Source: an uncultured Alphaproteobacteria bacterium
GTDB taxonomy: Bacteria; Pseudomonadota; Alphaproteobacteria; UBA11222
Length of the DNA stretch: 64,000 nucleotides
Reading direction: 5' to 3'
Assembly: GCA_947258435.1 (NCBI GenBank)
Contig: CAMYID010000023.1
Span: 1 to 64,000 of the forward strand
The notes under the pieces were generated by a model that was given only the letters and a program-made list of their open reading frames with translations, had not been told where the DNA came from and ran no database searches. Shown in pieces: positions 1-7,982 of the stretch (position 1 is the first letter of the stretch; each line of letters begins with the position of its first letter). Both the position numbers and the translations under genes were made by a program.

Positions 1-2
1 AC

Positions 3-257
3 TATGTGAAAGCGGGCTGGACCTTTGCCCACCTGCTGCCGATGGGTAAAACCTCCTTCTCGGTCGACTATACCGAAATGGAAGATCGCGCCGCGCTGGG
101 TGATGAAGCCACCTCCTACAGCTTTGCCGGTGTGCACAATATCAGTGACTTCGGCACCGATCTTTACCTCGCATATCGTCGGCATGAGCTTGACCGGGTG
201 GGCGTCACCTTCGACGATATCGACGCTGTCATGACCGGTGCGCGGATAAAGTTCTAG
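3..257 (+). CDS. outer-membrane porin/beta-barrel protein, C-terminal end (partial)
   Basis: This is the 3' end of a gene that begins before the window; the frame is open from base 3, so the GTG at base 6 is not a real start. The visible residues alternate polar and hydrophobic positions as transmembrane beta strands do, and the chain ends in phenylalanine (ARIKF), the usual C-terminal signal for outer-membrane barrel insertion by BAM. Strand-like stretches such as YLAYRRHEL fit a Gram-negative porin. Substrate cannot be judged from this fragment. A hairpin with a short T run follows the stop. A different barrel protein, such as a TonB receptor, is possible, though the short strands suit a porin better. 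Confidence 0.6.
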   Translation, partial: YVKAGWTFAHLLPMGKTSFSVDYTEMEDRAALGDEATSYSFAGVHNISDFGTDLYLAYRRHELDRVGVTFDDIDAVMTGARIKF

Positions 258-296
258 GCCTTCCGTGCCTGGCACTGCAAATTCCGCATGAAAACG

Positions 297-327
297 AAAT
301 GCCCGCATCACATGGTGTGGGCATTTT
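297..327 (+). terminator. Rho-independent terminator after the porin gene
   Basis: The arms AAATGCCC and GGGCATTT pair perfectly around a short loop and are followed by a few T residues. It lies 40 bases past the porin stop codon and just before the opposing tRNA gene. Confidence 0.6.
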
Positions 328-398
328 CATTTGCGCCATGCCCGGTTCAGAAAACACCGGAAATATAATGGCTTATGAAACAAAATGAAGAAGCAGGA

Positions 399-474
399 TG
401 GTGGGCGATACATGACTCGAACATGTGACCCCCGCGATGTGAACACGGTGCTCTACCAACTGAGCTAATCGCCC
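399..474 (-). tRNA. tRNA-Val (anticodon CAC)
   Basis: The minus strand folds as a complete 76-nt cloverleaf. Acceptor GGGCGAT pairs with ATCGCCC, the D arm is GCTC/GAGC, the anticodon stem is CCGTG/CGCGG around loop TTCACAT, and the T arm is ACATG/CATGT with TTCGAGT. CCA is encoded. Anticodon CAC reads GUG, so the isotype is valine. The listed ORF over this locus is the familiar spurious tRNA-shadow reading. Confidence 0.95.
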
Positions 475-536
475 TGAAAACCGCCTCGCAAGACGCGGTT
501 ACCGGTGCCTTCCTATAGGCCCGCAGCCAGGAAGCG

Positions 537-1235
537 TCAAGATTGGATCGCAACAGACGGTCCCGCGCCCAGTAATTCGCGCAACATCTCGGGCAGATCG
601 GCGAAATCGTCGATAACCCTGTCCGCTCCCAACTCTGCGACAGGCTTCATGGAATAGCCGAAACTGACCGCGACGGACGGTACCGACGCCGCCTTGGCGG
701 CATCGATATCTGCAAAGCTGTCGCCAATCATCACAGCACGCCCGGCCTCGCCACCTGCGCGCGCGATCGTGGTCAGCAGATGCGCGGGATCAGGCTTGCG
801 TGTCGGCAGACAATCGCCGCCGACAATAACCCGAAAGTAATCGGCAAGATCCAATGCCTCAAAAAGCGGCACCGACAGGGCGCGCGGCTTGTTTGTACAG
901 ACCGTGAGGGTCGCCCCCTGCCGGCGCAGAAAGTCAAGCACCTCACGCACCTGCGGGAACGGTGCACTATTCACCGCGATATTCGCACCATAATATTCCA
1001 GAAATACGTTGAGAAGGCGGGGTAAATCCTCTTCGCTCACCGCCGCGCCGGTCGCTGCCATTCCACGGCGGATCAGCATCAGCGCCCCCTGCCCCACCAT
1101 ATGGCGGACATCGGCCTCCGCCACGCTCTCTCGCCCCTCGCTCAGCAGCACTTGATTAAGTGCGCCGGTCAGATCCGGCGCTGTATCAATGAGCGTGCCG
1201 TCCAGATCGAAAACAATCGTGCTACCTGCAAACAT
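537..1235 (-). CDS. gph: phosphoglycolate phosphatase (HAD family)
   Basis: A 232-residue haloacid dehalogenase-type phosphatase that removes phosphate from 2-phosphoglycolate in the cytoplasm, salvaging a product of DNA repair and oxygenase side reactions. Motif I is FDLDGTLIDTAPD, with nucleophile Asp10 and acid/base Asp12. Motif II is around CTNKP, the lysine of motif III lies in RKPDP, and motif IV is IGDSFADI. DTAPDL after motif I is typical of Gph rather than of other HAD subfamilies. I start at the ATG at 1235 instead of the adjacent TTG, because an AGGAA sequence lies upstream. It is divergent from glmU and transcribed toward tRNA-Val. Substrate is inferred from family resemblance. 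Confidence 0.85.
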   Translation of the reverse strand: MFAGSTIVFDLDGTLIDTAPDLTGALNQVLLSEGRESVAEADVRHMVGQGALMLIRRGMAATGAAVSEEDLPRLLNVFLEYYGANIAVNSAPFPQVREVLDFLRRQGATLTVCTNKPRALSVPLFEALDLADYFRVIVGGDCLPTRKPDPAHLLTTIARAGGEAGRAVMIGDSFADIDAAKAASVPSVAVSFGYSMKPVAELGADRVIDDFADLPEMLRELLGAGPSVAIQS

Positions 1236-1550
1236 CAAGGCATTCCTTTCTTTCCTGATCTGGTTCTCTCCCCGATCGCGAACCGTGATACCGCTTACAG
1301 GGGATGCGGTTTTGTACTGAAAGGGTCAGGACAAATGCCCAGCCAACCGTGTAAAATAAGGAAATATTTATTGAATTGGCGTGTAAAGTTAACCATGCCA
1401 GCATCATAGCGAAAGCAAACTGATTCTGCTTCTTTGCTGCAATTTTTTGCCGCAATCTTTCATCTTCAGGACGCACGTTCTCGGCCACCATATGCCATTT
1501 CCAAACCTGTTTCTGGCAGTCATGTTTATCAGCGTTTACAGGAAGTCATA
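1236..1550. promoter_or_regulatory. divergent gph/glmU intergenic region
   Basis: About 310 bases without a convincing gene. The stretch around 1360-1400 is AT-rich (AAATAAGGAAATATTTATTG) and is a plausible place for divergent promoters. I saw no conserved RNA element. The ORF track extends glmU upstream through here, but nothing in that extension resembles GlmU. Confidence 0.35.
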
Positions 1551-2900
1551 ATGCCTCAGAAAGATATTGCCGCGATCATTCTTGCCGCCGGCAAAGGAAC
1601 GCGCATGAAATCGGATCTCCCCAAGGTGCTGCATCAGATCGCCGGACGCAGCATGCTTGGCCATGTGATCCGGTGCGCGCATGAAATCGGTGCAAGCCGC
1701 CAGATTGTCGTGATCGGTCCTGACATGCCCGATGTAAAAGCCGCCGCGCAGAACGAAAACCCCGACGCCGAAATCGCCGTTCAATACGCCCAGATGGGCA
1801 CCGCCGATGCAGTGAATGCGGCCCGTGAACCCCTTGCGGAGTTCACGGGCGATGCGCTGGTGCTTTATGCGGATACGCCCCTGCTGACCCTGCCGACGCT
1901 GGAAGCCATGCTGGATGCACGCAGGGCCGGCGCGGCGGTTGTCGTGCTTGGCTTCCGCCCCGACGATCCGGCGGAATATGGCCGGCTTGTCACGGACGAA
2001 TCCGGCGATCTTGAAGCGATTGTCGAATTCAAGGAATGCACCCCGGCGCAGCGGGAGATCGGCTTTTGCAATAGCGGGGTGATGGCCATCGATGGCGCTT
2101 TGCTGTTCACGCTGCTGTCTGAAGTCGATAATGACAATGCCAAGGGCGAGTATTATCTGACCGATATCGTTGAAATCGCCCGGCGGCATGGCCATCGCTG
2201 CGCGGCGGTTGAGGCCGACCCCGATGAGGTATTGGGCGTAAACAGCCGTGTCGAGCTGGCGCAGGCGGAGGCTATCTGTCAGGACAGAATGCGCCATGCG
2301 GCAATGCTCGATGGCGCAACCCTACGCGATCCGAAAACGACCTATTTCAGCTTTGACACCGTGTTGGGGCGTGACGTGATCGTCGGCCAGCATGTGGTGT
2401 TCGGCCCCGGCGTCAAAGTTGCCGATGGCGCGGTTATTCACCCCTTTTCACATCTGGAAGGGGCAGATGTCGGCACCGGCGCGGATATCGGGCCCTATGG
2501 CCGCCTGCGCCCGGGGGCGGAAATCGGTCCGGATGCGAAAATCGGCAATTTCGTCGAAATCAAGAAAGCCCGGGTCGAGGAAGGGGCAAAAGTCAATCAT
2601 CTGAGCTATATCGGCGATGCGCGGATTGGCAAGGCGGCCAATGTCGGCGCAGGCACGATCACCTGCAACTATGACGGTTTCAACAAGCATTTCACAGATA
2701 TCGGCGCGGGCGCCTTTATCGGCTCGAACAGCTGTCTTGTCGCACCGGTCAAAATTGGGGATGGCGCCTATACCGGTTCGGGCGCGGTAGTGACAGAGGA
2801 TGTGGCCGATGATGCGCTCGCTATCGTTCGCCCGCCACAGGTGGAGAAGGCCGGCTGGGCAAAGAATTTCCGGCAGAAGAATGCGGGAGAGAAGAATTAG
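1551..2900 (+). CDS. glmU: bifunctional N-acetylglucosamine-1-phosphate uridyltransferase / glucosamine-1-phosphate acetyltransferase
   Basis: A 449-residue cytoplasmic enzyme making UDP-GlcNAc, the precursor of peptidoglycan and lipid A, in two steps: acetylation of glucosamine-1-phosphate, then uridylyl transfer. The N-terminal nucleotidyltransferase shows LAAGKGTRMKS and PKVLHQIAG near residues 10-30. From about residue 250 the sequence turns into hexapeptide repeats of a left-handed beta helix, and the acetyltransferase motif GAGTITCNYDG sits near residue 365. The track ORF begins far upstream, but the ATG at 1551 follows AGGAAG and gives the normal N-terminus MPQKDIAAII. It is 57 bases from glmS, so the two pathway genes are probably co-transcribed. 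Confidence 0.95.
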   Translation: MPQKDIAAIILAAGKGTRMKSDLPKVLHQIAGRSMLGHVIRCAHEIGASRQIVVIGPDMPDVKAAAQNENPDAEIAVQYAQMGTADAVNAAREPLAEFTGDALVLYADTPLLTLPTLEAMLDARRAGAAVVVLGFRPDDPAEYGRLVTDESGDLEAIVEFKECTPAQREIGFCNSGVMAIDGALLFTLLSEVDNDNAKGEYYLTDIVEIARRHGHRCAAVEADPDEVLGVNSRVELAQAEAICQDRMRHAAMLDGATLRDPKTTYFSFDTVLGRDVIVGQHVVFGPGVKVADGAVIHPFSHLEGADVGTGADIGPYGRLRPGAEIGPDAKIGNFVEIKKARVEEGAKVNHLSYIGDARIGKAANVGAGTITCNYDGFNKHFTDIGAGAFIGSNSCLVAPVKIGDGAYTGSGAVVTEDVADDALAIVRPPQVEKAGWAKNFRQKNAGEKN

Positions 2901-2957
2901 AACTCCGGCACAATAAATTGTTTTTACTAAATTATTTTGTTTGAAGGATAAATTTCT

Positions 2958-4778
2958 ATGTGTGGAATTGTTGGCATTTTGGGGGCCGAAGGCGTTGCCG
3001 AAGAAGTCGTCGATGCGCTCAAGCGGCTTGAATATCGCGGCTATGACTCCGCAGGCGTCGCCAGCGTCATCGATGGTGCGATAGCGCGCCGCCGCGCGGA
3101 GGGCAAACTTGCCAAACTCGCCACCCTTCTGCGCGAGGATCCCCTGCCCGGCGCGGTCGCCATTGGCCATACCCGCTGGGCCACCCATGGCGCGCCGACA
3201 ACAGTGAATGCACATCCACACATCTATCGCGATGTCGCGGTGGTTCATAACGGCATCATTGAAAATTTCCAGGAACTGCGGGCGGAACTGACCGCCAAGG
3301 GGCATCAGTTCGAATCCGATACCGATACCGAAATCGTGGCGCATCTGGTGCATGCGGAAATGGCGGCAGGAAAGTCCCCACGCGATGCGGCCGCTGCCAC
3401 CTTCAAGCGGCTTGAGGGGGCTTTTGCCCTGGCGCTCATATTTGCGGGCGAACAGGATCTGATGATCGGTGCGCGCAAGGGCAGCCCGCTTGCCGTTGGC
3501 TTTGGTGAGGGGGAGATGTATCTGGGGTCTGACGCGCTGGCGCTCAGCCCCTTTACCCGTCGCATCGCCTATCTGGAAGAAGGCGACCGGGTCGTGCTGA
3601 CCCGTGCGGGTGCCGAATTTTTCGATGCGTCGGACCAGCCGGTCGAGCGCGCTGTCACCGTTTCAAATGTCACCGCGGCCCTGATCGACAAGGGCAATCA
3701 CCGGCATTTCATGGCAAAGGAAATATACGAACAGCCCGACGCGGTCAGCCACACCCTGTCAGCCTATATCGCCGCACCGCGCGATCATATCACTTTGCAG
3801 GCCGAGCTTGACCTTGCCGCTGTCTCAAAACTCACCATTGTTGCCTGCGGCACGGCCTATTATGCGGGCTGCGTCGCCAAATACTGGTTTGAGCAACTTG
3901 CCCGCCTTCCGGTGGAAGTCGATATCGCATCGGAGTTTCGGTATCGCGAGGCGGCGATGCCCGAAGGGGGTATGGCCCTGTTTATTTCGCAATCGGGGGA
4001 AACGGCGGATACGCTGGCCGCACTGCGCTATTGCCGGGCCCAGAGCCAACATATCGCAAGCGTGGTGAATGTCGCTGAATCTTCCATCGCACGCGAATCC
4101 GACTTTATCTTTCCAACCCATGCGGGGCCTGAAATCGGCGTTGCCTCTACCAAAGCCTTCACCTGCCAGCTTTCCGCGCTTGCCGCCCTTGCGATTGCGT
4201 TTGCCAGGGCGCGCGGCAAGATCGATGCTGAAAAGCAGGCGCATCTCATCCGCTGTTTGACCGAGCTGCCGCGTCTGATTAATCAGGCACTCGATCAGAA
4301 CCGGCAGTTCGAACAGATTTCCCACGATCTGGCAAAAGCGCGCGACGTGCTTTATCTGGGGCGCGGCGTCAATTACCCGCTGGCACTGGAAGGCGCGCTG
4401 AAACTGAAGGAAATCTCCTATATCCATGCGGAAGGCTATGCCGCGGGCGAGATGAAGCATGGCCCCATCGCACTGATCGATGAGGAGGTGCCGGTCGTGG
4501 TGATCGCCCCGACCGATGATCTGTTCGACAAAACCACCTCCAACATGCAGGAAGTTGCCGCGCGCGGCGGTCGCATCATCCTGTTCAGCGATGCGGAAGG
4601 CGTGAAGAAAGTCGGCCATTATGCCGATCAATGCGTGACGATGCCTGATATCGACCAGTTCGTCAGCCCGATCGTTTATGCCGTTCCGGTGCAACTACTC
4701 GCCTACCACACCGCCGTCTTCAAGGGCACCGATGTGGATCAGCCCCGCAACCTCGCCAAGTCGGTGACGGTGGAATAG
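2958..4778 (+). CDS. glmS: glutamine--fructose-6-phosphate aminotransferase (isomerizing)
   Basis: A 606-residue enzyme that makes glucosamine-6-phosphate from fructose-6-phosphate and glutamine, the first committed step toward UDP-GlcNAc. The mature N-terminal nucleophile is Cys2 in MCGIVG. The class II glutaminase domain shows HTRWATHG and HNGIIENF; two SIS sugar-isomerase domains follow, with SQSGETADT in the first, and the C-terminus DQPRNLAKSVTVE is that of a complete GlmS. No glmS ribozyme-like leader fits in the AT-rich 57-base gap. The last six codons (TCG through TAG, 4761-4778) recur as a synonymous copy at 9800-9817, so this 3' end was probably supplied or displaced by the integrated island that follows. 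Confidence 0.96.
   Translation: MCGIVGILGAEGVAEEVVDALKRLEYRGYDSAGVASVIDGAIARRRAEGKLAKLATLLREDPLPGAVAIGHTRWATHGAPTTVNAHPHIYRDVAVVHNGIIENFQELRAELTAKGHQFESDTDTEIVAHLVHAEMAAGKSPRDAAAATFKRLEGAFALALIFAGEQDLMIGARKGSPLAVGFGEGEMYLGSDALALSPFTRRIAYLEEGDRVVLTRAGAEFFDASDQPVERAVTVSNVTAALIDKGNHRHFMAKEIYEQPDAVSHTLSAYIAAPRDHITLQAELDLAAVSKLTIVACGTAYYAGCVAKYWFEQLARLPVEVDIASEFRYREAAMPEGGMALFISQSGETADTLAALRYCRAQSQHIASVVNVAESSIARESDFIFPTHAGPEIGVASTKAFTCQLSALAALAIAFARARGKIDAEKQAHLIRCLTELPRLINQALDQNRQFEQISHDLAKARDVLYLGRGVNYPLALEGALKLKEISYIHAEGYAAGEMKHGPIALIDEEVPVVVIAPTDDLFDKTTSNMQEVAARGGRIILFSDAEGVKKVGHYADQCVTMPDIDQFVSPIVYAVPVQLLAYHTAVFKGTDVDQPRNLAKSVTVE
4761..4778 (+). repeat. left attachment-like core (glmS 3' end)
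   Basis: Eighteen bases, TCGGTGACGGTGGAATAG, forming the last five sense codons and the stop of glmS. They match the right copy at 15 of 18 positions, and all three mismatches are synonymous. Confidence 0.6.
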
Positions 4779-4780
4779 TT

Positions 4781-5040
4781 TCGAACGGATGGTTTTATAA
4801 GCCATCCGTCTATCTTCGGTTTACGGTCCTGGTTGGACCAGTCCTACTAAGCGTTCGACCTCGTTCTGAGTATCAACAGTTTCTGATCGAGACGATTTAT
4901 AGGCTTAGGGGCGAGGGGTGGAACGATCCTCAGATAGCGAAGTGGCTCAATGAGCGTGGATACCTGACTCCTCGAGGGAAGAGTTTTCAGGGAAAGCATG
5001 TGTGGTCGATTGTTCGGAAATTTGAAGCCAGCAATGAGTA
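4781..5040 (+). pseudogene. serine recombinase fragment ('recombinase' domain remnant)
   Basis: The ORF track misses this because it has no start codon. The frame opened at 4781 reads into a clear domain from about 4856: RPRSEYQQFLIETIYRLRGE, then IAKWLNERGYLTPRGKSF, then HVWSIVRKF, ending at TAG 5038-5040. This pattern (IA-x-x-LN-x-x-G-x-x-TPRGK-x-F) is typical of the DNA-binding domain following the catalytic domain of serine recombinases. The resolvase catalytic domain with its active serine is missing, and the first ~25 codons overlap the glmS terminator-like hairpin and look non-coding. I read it as a relic of the recombinase that mobilised the island. It could come from the same gene as the C-terminal piece at 9119-9799. 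Confidence 0.6.
4782..4809 (+). repeat. left inverted repeat / hairpin after glmS
   Basis: The sequence ACGGATGG-TTTTATAAG-CCATCCGT forms a perfect 8-bp stem just after the glmS stop and could act as its terminator. The outer 15 bases CGAACGGATGGTTTT reappear inverted at the right end of the island (9778-9792 read on the minus strand), together with the same second arm. Confidence 0.6.
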
Positions 5041-5075
5041 GTCAAATCCAACGTCTCTTTTCAGATCGATGAATT

Positions 5076-5585
5076 TTGGCTGGAGTGTGGTTGATATCCC
5101 AAGTAGCCTTTCTCACACGGATAGTTCAGGTGGAGTGCTATTTGTTTCTTCTAAACAATAAATATGCGAGATCCCATAAACAGCTTTATCAAAAGCGAGG
5201 AAATGCGGTCCCGATCTTTGATATATCAGAGAAGCAGCTACGCTCCTCTGTCAACGAAGACTGGCAAAAAATGGAAGGTGGAGCGCTCGTTTGCGTGGTC
5301 GGCGAATCATTGAAGATGAGCACGATTTACAGAATAGAGCACATTGACACCGTGGACCATGACGAAGAGTTCGGAGATCAGTTCGTTGTATGGGGCGACT
5401 TAGTAGCGAAATTTGTTAACGAACTCTCGTACACCTCGATGCTCAACAAACATAGCGTCAATCACCCTCGCCTGAGGGACAACAAATTCCCAATTGGATT
5501 CAACGTCGCTGATTTAGGAAAACAAATGAGTTCCGTCGAGGTCAGGACAAGAGATGGCGTAATCACTTTAGGTAGTCTTGAGTAG
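5076..5585 (+). CDS. hypothetical protein, island cargo gene 1
   Basis: I cannot name this protein. The open frame is 169 codons from a TTG at 5076, but the first ~45 residues look unlike protein. A conserved-looking segment starts at VPIFDISEKQLRSSV, followed by GGALVCVVGESLKMSTIYRI and, near the C-terminus, RDNKFPIGFNVADLG. The true start is unclear: an ATG with a good GCGAGGA ribosome site lies at about 5202 but in another frame, so a one-base change may have separated the start from the body. The first in-frame ATG (MEGGALVC) is at about 5271. No membrane segment or signal peptide is visible. It ends 5 bases before the GIY-YIG gene, suggesting an operon with the two nuclease genes that follow. 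Confidence 0.5.
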   Translation: MAGVWLISQVAFLTRIVQVECYLFLLNNKYARSHKQLYQKRGNAVPIFDISEKQLRSSVNEDWQKMEGGALVCVVGESLKMSTIYRIEHIDTVDHDEEFGDQFVVWGDLVAKFVNELSYTSMLNKHSVNHPRLRDNKFPIGFNVADLGKQMSSVEVRTRDGVITLGSLE

Positions 5586-5590
5586 ACACT

Positions 5591-6133
5591 TTGAATATCG
5601 ACGCCCTCCTGACCGAGTTACTAGAACCAAAAGCGCCCGCTTCTGAAGCGGAAAAGGTAGTACCTGATCGAAACGGGTACTACTCAATTCATCTAACCAA
5701 TCCTAAAGGTCTTGAAGCTTGGGTGGCGAACCACATTGCCGATCACAAGATCATTTACCTAGGCATTGCGACAAACTCTTTGAATCGACGTCTCACTCGA
5801 CAGGAGTTGAGGCACAAAAGTCCTGCGACCTTTTTCAGGAGCCTTGGGGCTCTTCTAGGGTATCGCCCTCCCGTGGGTTCCCTAATCGGGAAAGCGAATC
5901 AGCGAAATTACAGATTTACCAAGGACGATACGCAAAGCATTATTGAGTGGATCAACAACAATCTGGCTATATCTTGGTTTGTTGACGAAATACCGTCGCA
6001 GGTCGTTGAGCGAGAACTAATTGGAAAACTAAAACCGATAATCAACATCGCGGGAAACCCTTCACCACTACCCGGATTGTCGAAGTTGCGCAGCGAATGT
6101 AGAGCAATTGCTTGTGGGGAACAAAGGAACTAG
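5591..6133 (+). CDS. GIY-YIG family nuclease
   Basis: A 180-residue protein carrying the whole GIY-YIG signature. GYYSIHL near residue 29 is the GIY strand, IIYLGIA near residue 54 is the YIG strand, and NRRL supplies the catalytic arginine. VERELIGKLKPIINIAGNP near residue 140 gives the metal-binding glutamate and the trailing P-x-x-N. All catalytic positions seem kept, so an active endonuclease acting by single-strand nicks or double-strand cuts is plausible. Start is TTG at 5591; no in-frame ATG precedes the domain. It lies 5 bases after cargo gene 1 and 2 bases before the PD-(D/E)XK/EVE gene. Family members occur as homing, repair and restriction enzymes; the neighbours favour a restriction-like role, which is inference. 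Confidence 0.75.
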   Translation: MNIDALLTELLEPKAPASEAEKVVPDRNGYYSIHLTNPKGLEAWVANHIADHKIIYLGIATNSLNRRLTRQELRHKSPATFFRSLGALLGYRPPVGSLIGKANQRNYRFTKDDTQSIIEWINNNLAISWFVDEIPSQVVERELIGKLKPIINIAGNPSPLPGLSKLRSECRAIACGEQRN

Positions 6134-6135
6134 TT

Positions 6136-7191
6136 ATGTCGCTTCGTATTGACCTCTGGGAAGCAAACAACAATCAGTTAAAAGCTGTCCCCACATCCGA
6201 GCTAGACTTTGAACAACGTCTCGAGGACTGGTTAGCGAAAGACCCCAGTTTGTCCGGGATGGACGTCTTGATTATTGGCAGACAGCTTCAAACCACTTTT
6301 GGCGGTCGTATAGACCTTCTGGGAATCGATTCTCAGGGCAACACAGCTCTATTCGAATTGAAGAAAGGTCGAACTCCTAGGGATGTGATCGCACAGGTGC
6401 TTGATTACGCGACTTGGGTGAAAGACCTAACGTACGCTGACCTTGATGGATTCTGTTCAAAATTCAACGGTAAAGATCTATCCACGGCGTTTAGAGACCA
6501 CTTTGATGACGCCGTACCCGACACAGTAAACGCCGCCCATACCTTGGTCGTTGTTGCACCTGAACTTGACGATTCATCAGAACGTATCGTCGAGTATTTG
6601 GCGGAGGAGGCAGGACTTGCGATTAACGCCGTGTTCTTCAACACGTTTAAGCATGGAGACACCGAACTGCTTGGCAGGGCGTGGCTAAAAGATCCCGTTG
6701 ACGTTGAAGAAAAGCGTGAGTCAAAGAAACAAGCACCTTGGTCGGGATACTGGTTCGTCAATGTTGGAGAAGGAGATCATCGCAACTGGGATGATTGCCG
6801 CAAGTATGGGTTTCTTGGTGCTGGACAAGGCGAAAGATACTCACGCCCACTAACGAAACTGCGAGTAGGCGATCAGGTTTTTGCTTATATGAAAGGCATT
6901 GGCTATGTGGGTTACGGTGAAGTCACATCTGAAGCGAAGATGATTAAGGATTTCTCGGTTGATGGGTCACCTTTACTTGAAATGCCACTTCAAGCGGAAA
7001 GACCTTGGGAAAACAAGGAAGATCCAAAACTGTCTGATTGGGTGGTTGGAATCAAGTGGGTGAAGTCTGTCCCTCGCGATGAAGCGCGAACGTTCAAAGG
7101 AGCCTTTGCTAATCAAAACATCGTCTGCAAATTAAGACACCCGGAGACGGTGTCTTTCTTGGAGAGAGAGTTTGGTGTGAATCCAAACTAA
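6136..7191 (+). CDS. PD-(D/E)XK (NucS/RecB-like) nuclease with C-terminal EVE/PUA-like domain
   Basis: A 351-residue, apparently two-domain protein. Residues ~10-190 look like a RecB/NucS-type nuclease: GGRIDLLGID carries the metal-binding aspartate, ALFELKKG is the (D/E)XK motif, and QVLDYATWV supplies the motif QxxxY. From about residue 205, WSGYWFVNVGEG, YGFLGAGQGERY, LRVGDQVFAYMKGIGYVGYG resembles the EVE/PUA-like fold that reads modified bases. That layout suggests cleavage of modified DNA, as in type IV restriction; this is inference. I use the ATG at 6136 with AAAGGA upstream instead of the longer track start. It overlaps the opposing downstream gene by 4 bases at the stops. Confidence 0.7.
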   Translation: MSLRIDLWEANNNQLKAVPTSELDFEQRLEDWLAKDPSLSGMDVLIIGRQLQTTFGGRIDLLGIDSQGNTALFELKKGRTPRDVIAQVLDYATWVKDLTYADLDGFCSKFNGKDLSTAFRDHFDDAVPDTVNAAHTLVVVAPELDDSSERIVEYLAEEAGLAINAVFFNTFKHGDTELLGRAWLKDPVDVEEKRESKKQAPWSGYWFVNVGEGDHRNWDDCRKYGFLGAGQGERYSRPLTKLRVGDQVFAYMKGIGYVGYGEVTSEAKMIKDFSVDGSPLLEMPLQAERPWENKEDPKLSDWVVGIKWVKSVPRDEARTFKGAFANQNIVCKLRHPETVSFLEREFGVNPN

Positions 7192-7871
7192 CGCGTTAAG
7201 TATTCACGGTTGCCCATCACCCAACCTAGATAGAGATCTACGCCAGATCTCTTCCCCGCGAATTGAATGTCTCCTACCTGTGGAGATATCCCAAACAGAC
7301 GTGCGAATTCGTTAAAGTCGTCGTACCACATGTGTTCTTGGCTGAACGAATGCACCAGCATTATGGCTAGTTGTGCATGAAAGCGTTGAGCTTCAATAAT
7401 TGCGGATGCTGTTCTATGCAGGAGTTGGTATCGAATATGACCTAAGTCATTGCCGTTACCCAAGCCAAGTAGTTCTTTAAGGTAATCGAATCGTTGCCGC
7501 CTGCCTTTCGAACCATCGGGATTCCACTCGGAAACGAGCTTATCGAATGATTCGTTTACTTTGCCTTCAACGCAAACTGCGGCTAATGCATCTTCGTTGG
7601 AAGCGAGAACGAATATATCGTTCTGCGATGCTGCGGTTCCTCCCGGTAATGGCACTTTATGTTCTGGAATGACAATAAGCGGTTTGAGACCGTGCAACTC
7701 GTCTGCAGAGGTGTTTATGGCAGCTTCTATCTCAGTAGGAAACCCGATTGCCTCTTCCCAAGAATAAGCGAGTGATTTCGCTGAATATCCAGTTTTCCAT
7801 TGTTTCTCTGGCTCAGCTAGGAATTGTTGCCAGTCATCCGGTCCGCTTGTTGGTATAAAGATTTGGCTCAT
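7188..7871 (-). CDS. conserved hypothetical protein (DUF6946-like), nuclease-like motif
   Basis: A 227-residue soluble protein on the opposite strand, convergent with the PD-(D/E)XK/EVE gene. It opens MSQIFIPTSGPDDWQQFLAEP and has a conserved-looking core: VIPEHKVPLPGG, ASQNDIFVLA, AVCVEGKVNESFDKLVSEW, then RYQLLHRTASAIIEA and IMLVHSFSQ. I believe this is the DUF6946 family, from memory. The acidic residue near the strand AVCVEGK resembles the E-x-K of a PD-(D/E)XK fold, so a nuclease role is possible but unproven. The ATG at 7871 is taken. Its own promoter must lie in the 7872-8100 gap, back to back with that of the small basic ORF. Confidence 0.55.
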   Translation of the reverse strand: MSQIFIPTSGPDDWQQFLAEPEKQWKTGYSAKSLAYSWEEAIGFPTEIEAAINTSADELHGLKPLIVIPEHKVPLPGGTAASQNDIFVLASNEDALAAVCVEGKVNESFDKLVSEWNPDGSKGRRQRFDYLKELLGLGNGNDLGHIRYQLLHRTASAIIEAQRFHAQLAIMLVHSFSQEHMWYDDFNEFARLFGISPQVGDIQFAGKRSGVDLYLGWVMGNREYLTR

Positions 7872-7949
7872 GGTCCTGGATGTTCCGTTTAAAGGACTCG
7901 TAATCTAGCAGCAGCGCAACGTTAGTTCTGAGCGGCATAGCACTTGTGT

Positions 7950-7978
7950 TTGGGCGACGAGGCAAGACCGCGTATAAT
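7950..7978 (+). promoter_or_regulatory. sigma70-type promoter for the small-ORF leader
   Basis: A perfect TATAAT at 7973-7978 with TTGGGC 17 bases upstream (7950-7955). It would start a transcript near 7985 with a leader of about 120 bases before the 36-codon ORF. Confidence 0.5.
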
Positions 7979-7982
7979 CAGT

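Noticed and set aside
347-553. 68-residue minus-strand ORF containing the phrase ISSVGRA
   Set aside because: It lies over tRNA-Val; this is a well-known spurious translation of tRNA genes. A similar reading (62304-62528, plus strand) runs over tRNA-His.
2901-2957. glmS ribozyme/riboswitch upstream of glmS
   Set aside because: The gap is only 57 AT-rich bases, too short for the known ribozyme, which is also found mainly in Gram-positive bacteria.
2448-3353. 301-residue antisense ORF across glmU/glmS
   Set aside because: Composition (many H, R, D, I) is that of high-GC antisense frames; both sense genes are unmistakable.
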